Shown in pieces: positions 63,835-64,000 of a DNA stretch of 64,000 bases. Each line of letters opens with the position of its first letter. Position 1 is the first letter of the stretch. The DNA lies in assembly GCF_026168555.1 (NCBI RefSeq), contig NZ_CP092471.1, positions 2,490,501 through 2,554,500 of the forward strand, in the 5' to 3' direction. Source of the stretch: Qipengyuania spongiae. Its GTDB lineage: Bacteria; Pseudomonadota; Alphaproteobacteria; Sphingomonadales; Sphingomonadaceae. The position numbers and the translations under genes were made by a program. The notes beneath the pieces were generated by a model. It ran no database searches. It had not been told where the DNA came from and saw only the letters and a program-made list of their open reading frames with translations.

Positions 63835-64000
63835 TCAATCGGTTGATTGAGCCGAAGCGCCTTTCCCTTCCTGATACTGTACCTGTCCCGATTGTCGATA
63901 CTCATCGATCAACCGTGTCAATTCGGCATCGACCGATCGATCGACCAAAGCCTTGCGGGCACGGTCGATCAAGGCCCTGTCATCGGTGGTAACGGATTGC
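63835..64000 (-). CDS. C-terminal fragment of a protein, start outside window
   Basis: The minus-strand frame is open from the window edge to a stop at 63835-63837. It gives about 54 residues (QSVTTDDRALIDRARKALVDRSVD..., ending QYQEGKGASAQSTD), mostly charged helix. It lies 33 bases upstream of the CTG start of the membrane protein gene, so they are probably co-transcribed. Too little remains to identify it. Confidence 0.6.
   Translation of the reverse strand, partial: QSVTTDDRALIDRARKALVDRSVDAELTRLIDEYRQSGQVQYQEGKGASAQSTD

Overview
The window is a high-GC alphaproteobacterial chromosome segment, most likely from the Sphingomonadales and close to Erythrobacter or Altererythrobacter. I infer this from the tkt-gap-pgk-class I aldolase gene order, 6S RNA between zapA and the 5-formyl-THF cyclo-ligase gene, a DUF2842 gene, FecR and CHASE2 genes beside a TpsB-type transporter, and an exopolysaccharide locus with a PEP-CTERM protein. 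No rRNA is present, so the placement is by gene content only.

1-28.5 kb is mostly core chromosome. It holds the end of a short-chain dehydrogenase, a PilZ protein, a lipoprotein serine hydrolase coupled to a cyclopropane fatty acid synthase, a photolyase, a PAP2 phosphatase, a YdjM-type membrane protein, an M20 peptidase and an SLC13 carrier. These are followed by tRNA-Leu, suhB-like and efp, M23 and L,D-transpeptidase wall enzymes, thiE, and the minus-strand glycolysis/pentose phosphate operon tkt-gap-pgk-fda. Next come zapA, 6S RNA, a folate cyclo-ligase, an Fpg/Nei glycosylase, tRNA-Asp, the branched-chain 2-oxoacid dehydrogenase operon (E1 alpha, E1 beta, E2), thyA and tRNA-Pro.

28.5-40.1 kb is an accessory region. 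It contains a frameshifted small lipoprotein gene, a FecR / CHASE2-EAL / TpsB cluster without a TpsA partner, a complete IS110-family (IS1111 group) element with subterminal inverted repeats, a gene split by an in-frame stop, an AT-rich gap, a Tat-exported M24 peptidase and a second serine hydrolase.

40.4-47.3 kb is a catabolic cluster: acyl-CoA synthetase, a regulator with two TetR DNA-binding domains, a pair of acyl-CoA dehydrogenases and a GPH-type sugar/organic acid transporter. 47.9-53.2 kb is an iron-uptake block: a BioF-like enzyme divergent from a TonB-dependent siderophore receptor across a Fur-box-like site, followed by a small membrane protein and a PepSY reductase-like membrane protein.

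53.2-64 kb is an exopolysaccharide locus: galU, a Wza-type export lipoprotein, a phosphatase, a SleB wall hydrolase, two glycosyltransferases, an outer-membrane barrel, a 71-residue membrane protein, an ExoY-type initiating transferase and a PEP-CTERM protein with GENPG repeats. A retropepsin-like protease and a membrane protein that probably starts at CTG follow on the minus strand, and another minus-strand gene runs off the right edge.
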